A DNA stretch of 52,397 bases from BS750m-G62 sp964577175 (lineage in GTDB: Bacteria; Planctomycetota; Phycisphaerae; FEN-1346): the NCBI GenBank assembly GCA_964577175.1, contig CAZNYC010000011.1:1-52397 (forward strand). Direction: 5' to 3'. Under the pieces are notes generated by a model. The model made no database searches. It had not been told where the DNA came from and saw only the letters and a list, made by a program, of their open reading frames with translations. The position numbers and the translations under genes were made by a program. Within the stretch, counting starts at the first letter, position 1; every line of letters starts with the position of its first letter. Positions 48,407 through 52,397 of this stretch are shown here, piece after piece.

Positions 48407-51275
48407 CTATGGCTGGGGCACGTTCGACATCGCCGACCGGTTCCACGACGCATCGAACGAGCGGACGGCGAAGTAGAGCCGGCCGCCCTCCCCAGCCGAC
48501 GGGACGCCGCTGACCGTGAACCGCTCGGCCGCGTGCGCCTTCGCCGGCGCGGGCTCGCCGTCGAGGTTCGCTGCCATCCACCAGTTCCGCGCCTTGCCGC
48601 GGTCTGTCGGCACGTGCCACGCCTCGTACGGCTTGAGGGGCAGGCGGGCGGCCTTGACCTGGTACCGCGCCGCGCGACCGCCGCCGGCGTCGGCCGGGGC
48701 GGTGAACCGGACCTCCGCCTTCCCGTCCTCGAGCAGCCGGACCCGCAAGTCCTTGACGGCCGCGGGCGGCTCGGCGTCCTCCCGCGGATGCGCCCACGCC
48801 TGGAACAGCCGGGCCGTCGAGAGCACCTGGTCGTTCTTCGGCGGGTCGTGGCTGGCGAACATGCCGACCTCGTCCGGCCCGGCGAAGAGGTGCTTCGTCC
48901 GGTACCGCCGCTTCGACCCGTAATGCCAGAACTCCTTCGCCTTCGCCAGCAGCGCCTGCTCGCCCGTCCAGGCGAACGCCTTGGCGCACGCGTCCGGGTA
49001 GAAACGGGTGTACCAGCCGGAATGGACGCACCCCTGGCCGTCCTCGGTGTCCGCGTGCTCCCATCGCCACGGGTCGAACACCATGCCGAGGTCCGGCACG
49101 TCGAAGTTCGTGTAGTACCACGTCTGGTGGCACTTGTCGCTCAGCATGAACCGCCGGCTCATCCGGCCGAAGGCGATGACGAAGTCCCGCATGTCGTCGT
49201 CGTCGAAATGGCGGGCGTACAGGTCGGCCCCGTTCTGGACGTACACGTGCTGCCACGTGCCGCCGAAGGGGCGGACCTTCCACGTCCGGTCGCCCTTGGT
49301 GAGCGTATCGANNNNNNNNNNNNNNNNNNNNNNNNNNNNNNNNNNNNNNNNNNNNNNNNNNNNNNNNNNNNNNNNNNNNNNNNNNNNNNNNNNNNNNNNN
49401 NNNNNNNNNNNAGTGCCGCCACTCGTCCGCCTTCTGTTCCACGTCGTCGACGGCGGCGGCGAGGGCGTCGCGGTCGCCGGTCAGGCAGAACCAGTCGGCC
49501 AGGCCGCCCCCATAGAAGTGGCAGTAACAGGCCTTGGCCCGCGACTGCCGCCACAGGTCGTGGCAGTCGGGGTCGCCCTTGCGGTCGCCCCAGTCGGGGC
49601 CCCACTGGAAGTTCCAGTCCTCGCGGACGCGTCGGTTGCCCTGCGGCCCGCCCTGGGGGAACCAGATGCCGCCGTCCTTCCACTTCCAGCCGTCGGTCCG
49701 CCAGGCCTGGAGGTCCGTGTGGTACCGGGCCCACGCCTCGCCGCGGTCGAACCAGCCGCGCTCGCCCGTCCGCAGGTACTGGAGGAGGAGGGCCTGGACG
49801 CTGTCGGCCTCGCTCTCGTAATGGTTGTCCTCCCAGGCGACGAACGCCCCGGCGTGGGGATCGGCGTCGTGGGGCACCTGCTTCTCGTCCCACTTCCAGC
49901 CCCACTTTTTGTAGACGGCCATCTCGTCGGCCCGCGTGCCGAAGGTGCCCGTGCCGAGGACCTCGCAGTCGCTGTAGTACGATCCGGGCGCGCGGACCCA
50001 CAGGCGGTTCCGCGCGGCCTTGGCGAGGGCGTCGCAGGCGGCCGGGTCGGCCGGCGGGGCGAAGTCGAACAGGTACTCCGAGGTGTGGTGCGTGCAGTCG
50101 TACAGCCAGAAGCCGCCGGCCTGCCACGGCTGGCTGCGCACGCGGCCGCGGTCGTCCGGCGTGCCGTCGAACCGCTCGGCGATGCCCTCCAGCGTGAGGC
50201 GATTGCCGTCGGCGGCGAGGCGGCGGGCGGGATTCGTCGCGAAGAGCCGGCCGCAGACGTAGACGGCCGGACGGCCCGCGGCAATCCACCCCGCGGGCAG
50301 GTTCTCACCCGTGCCGCCCGTCCAGCGCGTCTCGCTGCCCGCTGCGGCCCGGGCGGCGGGCACCTTCGTGTCCGGACGGTCGTGGCGGAGACCCTGGTGC
50401 AGCGCGGCCGCTTTGCCGGCAACCGCCAACGGCTCCGCTCCGCCGATGAGCGTTTTCGGACCGGCGTCGGCCAGGTCGAGATGGATGGCCGATCGTTTTA
50501 CGAGGATGGCCGTCCGGCGGTCCGGGTTCGAGTTGCACAAGCTGTACCGCACGTACACGCGGCTGGACCCCGCCCATGCGGTGATCGCCGCCCGGTAGCC
50601 GGCCCCGAGGGGGTCGTTGGCGAACTTGCCCTCCACCTCGACCGTCACGCGGCTCGGGCCGGCGTACGTTACGTCGACGCGATCGGGCGGGCCGGCGACG
50701 AACTCGCGCTCCTTCCACGGCGACTTGTCCTTCCATCCCGACCGGCCGTGCAACTGCGTGTAGTGGACCGCGCCGCCCGCCGCGACCTCCTTCCCGCCGG
50801 CGGCCACCGAGTCGAAGAGGGCGAACGGCTTCGTGCGGGAGATCGCGAAACGCACTGCCCCCGTGTCCACCGTGACGGCGGCGTCGCTCTTCTCCAGCGT
50901 GAGTTTCGCAGGCGGCTTCGCCGACGACGCCTCGGCCTTCAGGACGTACCGGTTCGTCGCCCCCGCCGCCACGTTGTCCTGGAAGTCCAGGAGCACCCAC
51001 CGCAGCGTCCCGTCGCGTCCGACGACGAGCGGCGTGACCTGGCACGGCACCGCCTTGCCGGCCGAGTCGAAGAGGGCGAACGGCTGGTCCTTCCGGAAGC
51101 GTTCCTTCGGCAGCGGCACGCCGCCGGAAATCGGTTCGGCCGTCCGGGCGACGCCGGCCGATTCCTGGACGGTCAGCGGCAGCTCGAACGGCTCGGCGCC
51201 TGTGGCCGTGCCCGCGGTAAAGGCCGTCGCGAGGAGGGTAAACGCCATCGGGAGCGACCAGACCTGAGTGCGCAT
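48407..51275 (-). CDS. Secreted exo-rhamnogalacturonan lyase-like protein (PcRGLX/YetA type), interrupted by a gap
   Basis: A gene of at least 920 codons, read from 51275 down to 48407 across a 100-N gap (49312-49411). The start has a signal peptide (MAFTLLATAFTAGTATGA). The N-terminal beta domain is of the PcRGLX/Y type: LTVQESAGVARTAEPISGGV, PLPKERF and DGTLRWVLLDFQDNV. It is followed by a beta-sandwich (RFAISRTKPFALFDS) and an alpha/alpha toroid with GSYYSDCEVLGTGTFGTRAD and AFVAWEDNHYESEADSVQAL. After the gap the frame changes by one, as expected of an arbitrary gap length, and the sequence continues DTLTKGDRTWKVRPFGGTWQ to a fibronectin-like C-terminal domain. It probably cleaves rhamnogalacturonan side-chain or backbone sugars; catalytic residues were not identified. 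Confidence 0.82.
49312..49411. other. Assembly gap, 100 N
   Basis: A run of exactly 100 N inside the lyase-like gene, the standard placeholder for unknown gap length. The reading frame on the two sides does not agree at 100 bases, so the real gap differs in length. Confidence 0.99.
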
Positions 51276-51297
51276 GGCTCGTATCTCCTTTTCATGC

Positions 51298-51327
51298 GGC
51301 GCGATGGGCGCAAAGACCCGCCGCCCA
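51298..51327. repeat. Degenerate palindromic repeat family A, copy 9
   Basis: GCGGCGCGATGGGCGCAAAGACCCGCCGC keeps the AGACCCGCCGC right arm and a GATGGG remnant of the left arm, but no long perfect stem. It lies between the lyase-like gene and the small secreted protein gene. Confidence 0.4.
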
Positions 51328-51345
51328 TAAAGCAGCGTTGGAGTC

Positions 51346-51813
51346 CTACTTGCCGATTGGCTTGTCCGACTCGTACAGGACGAGGCGGTACGTGGCCACA
51401 GCCTCGGCGCGCTCCAGCGGCAGGGTGATGAGGCAACTGCCCAACTGCTGTTCGTCGCCAGGGCCGAGGCCCTCGTCGCCCATCACCCCCTGGCCCGTAC
51501 AGCCGACGAGCGTGCCCTCTTTATCGAAGAACGCCACGTAGTACTCGAAGAAGAGCGGCTTGGCGGTCGGGTTCTCGACCGTCACGTTCGCGTTGATGAT
51601 GGTCTTGCCGAAGAACTCGTCGATGCGCCACCGGGTCTTCAGCCGCACGTGCTTGCCGACCGTGATGCGGAACAGTTTGGCGTCGTCGAACGGCCCGGCC
51701 TTCTGCAGTTTGCACGGGCCTTGCTTGTGGGTGACCTCGACGGCGGCCGGGCAGGGGGCGGCCGAGGCGAGAAGGACGGCGAGCGTGATGACGGCGAGGG
51801 TCAGGCGGGTCAT
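51346..51813 (-). CDS. Small secreted protein, unknown function
   Basis: A 155-residue exported protein with a signal peptide (LTLAVITLAVLLASAAPCPA). The mature part is a single beta domain: LFRITVGKHVRLKTRWRIDE, TIINANVTVENPTAKPLFFE, YYVAFFDKEGTLVGC, EAVATYRLVLYESDKPIG. The pattern (fixed strand order with a N-x-x-x-x-x-T-V-E-N-P-T-x-K-P-L strand) is that of a small immunoglobulin-like or FxLYD-type domain often found in bacterial secreted proteins. The start at 51813 has AGGAGATCCCC directly upstream. It lies between two other minus-strand genes and could be co-transcribed with them. No function can be assigned. Confidence 0.8.
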   Translation of the reverse strand: MTRLTLAVITLAVLLASAAPCPAAVEVTHKQGPCKLQKAGPFDDAKLFRITVGKHVRLKTRWRIDEFFGKTIINANVTVENPTAKPLFFEYYVAFFDKEGTLVGCTGQGVMGDEGLGPGDEQQLGSCLITLPLERAEAVATYRLVLYESDKPIGK

Positions 51814-51881
51814 GGGGATCTCCTGTTCGAAAAGGTGCGCGCAGGGACGAGCCCCCCGGCTGAATAGGTTGTAGAAACGCG

Positions 51882-52397
51882 TTACCCGCCCCAGTTCACG
51901 ACCGACACGTCCGGCCGCATGACCGCCGTCCCGCGGCTGGCCGAACCCACACTGACGAGCACGCCGTACTGCGGCACGTAGGCGAGTTGCGTGTAGACGG
52001 GGTCGAAGGCGTACTTCGCGTCGTCGGCCGCGAGCGGCAGCCGTGCCCACGTCTTGTGTTTGAACGAGTAAATCCACTGCCGGTTCCGGTCGACTGCACA
52101 GAAGACGGCGTTCTGCCCCGGCAGGTAGCAGACGGTGCCGGGTTCGCCGTCGGGCTGTCGGCGGCCGGTAAGTTGCTCGAATCGGTTCTCCTCGATGTGG
52201 TACAGCCACGTGCCTTGCCGCACGACCTTCCCGTCCTTCTCGGCATACTCATAGAAGAAGACGGCGTCGCGGTCCGGGACGACGCAGAACGGCCGGCACT
52301 CGTACACGATGCCGGGGTGCGGCTCCGGCACCCGCCGGACGGCGAGCGTGCGGGCGTACGGGTCGTGCTCGGCGAAGGTGACCTCGCCCTCGAAGAA
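51882..52397 (-). CDS. Partial beta-propeller-like protein, 5' end outside the window
   Basis: The frame is open from the right edge to a stop at 51882-51884; 171 codons are visible. The sequence consists of Kelch- or propeller-like strands: GIVYECRPFCVVPDRDAVFF, GTWLYHIEENRFEQLTGRRQ, GTVCYLPGQNAVFCAVDRNR, QWIYSFKHKTWARLPLAADD, FDPVYTQLAYVPQYGVLVSV. No start codon can be chosen because the N-terminus is cut off by the window boundary. A GTG at 52331 is in frame but lies within continuous coding sequence. It lies immediately upstream of the small secreted protein gene and shares its strand. Confidence 0.7.
   Translation of the reverse strand, partial: FFEGEVTFAEHDPYARTLAVRRVPEPHPGIVYECRPFCVVPDRDAVFFYEYAEKDGKVVRQGTWLYHIEENRFEQLTGRRQPDGEPGTVCYLPGQNAVFCAVDRNRQWIYSFKHKTWARLPLAADDAKYAFDPVYTQLAYVPQYGVLVSVGSASRGTAVMRPDVSVVNWGG

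Overview
The window reads as a high-GC, densely coded chromosome fragment of a Planctomycetota bacterium, most likely a Phycisphaerae-like lineage and probably from a metagenome assembly. The evidence is indirect. It includes a Tat-exported sulfatase, two Tat-exported Gfo/Idh/MocA oxidoreductases, secreted HEAT-repeat proteins, an HzsA-related cytochrome propeller fused to a SUMF1-type domain, prepilin leaders of the G-A-F-T-L-V-E-L type, and large secreted polysaccharide lyase-like proteins. The ferredoxin-dependent 2-oxoacid oxidoreductase subunit suggests an anaerobe. Two runs of exactly 100 N are scaffold gaps, and each interrupts a gene. No rRNA, tRNA, CRISPR array or transposase gene was seen.

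Layout. 1-2.9 kb: an MNT/HEPN toxin-antitoxin pair whose HEPN gene is frameshifted, a frameshifted DUF4190 membrane protein, porB and a small membrane protein. 2.9-3.9 kb: birA. 3.9-4.7 kb: a long leader with a promoter, hairpins and an unusually long Shine-Dalgarno match. 4.7-18.2 kb: one co-directional cluster with two pseudopilins, PilM-N-O-P-Q, a TPR lipoprotein, a sensor kinase, a receiver, a GAF/HD-GYP protein, a STAS protein and a GspE/PilB-like protein whose nucleotide-binding motifs are all degenerate. 18.2-24 kb: housekeeping genes (a coiled-coil TPR protein, rplU, trpB, trpA, a lipoprotein, rarA). 24-30 kb: a gapped HEAT protein, a sulfatase, an M24-fold protein lacking metal ligands, cysteine synthase and an aminotransferase. 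30-52 kb: secreted and transport functions. These are a heparinase II/III-DUF1961 fusion, an uncharacterised lipoprotein, peptide-type ABC permeases, a cupin, the HzsA-SUMF1 fusion, two oxidoreductases around a HEAT protein, an NCS1 permease, an exo-rhamnogalacturonan lyase-like protein and two small secreted or partial proteins.

How the parts may work together. The 4.7-18.2 kb cluster looks like an envelope-spanning type IV pilus or type II secretion-like machine whose own regulators (phosphorelay, c-di-GMP phosphodiesterase, STAS switch) are co-transcribed, with a predicted pseudo-ATPase as a candidate c-di-GMP-sensing adaptor. The 30-52 kb region looks like an accessory set for degrading plant or algal polysaccharide. 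The intergenic spaces carry at least four families of dispersed palindromic repeats.
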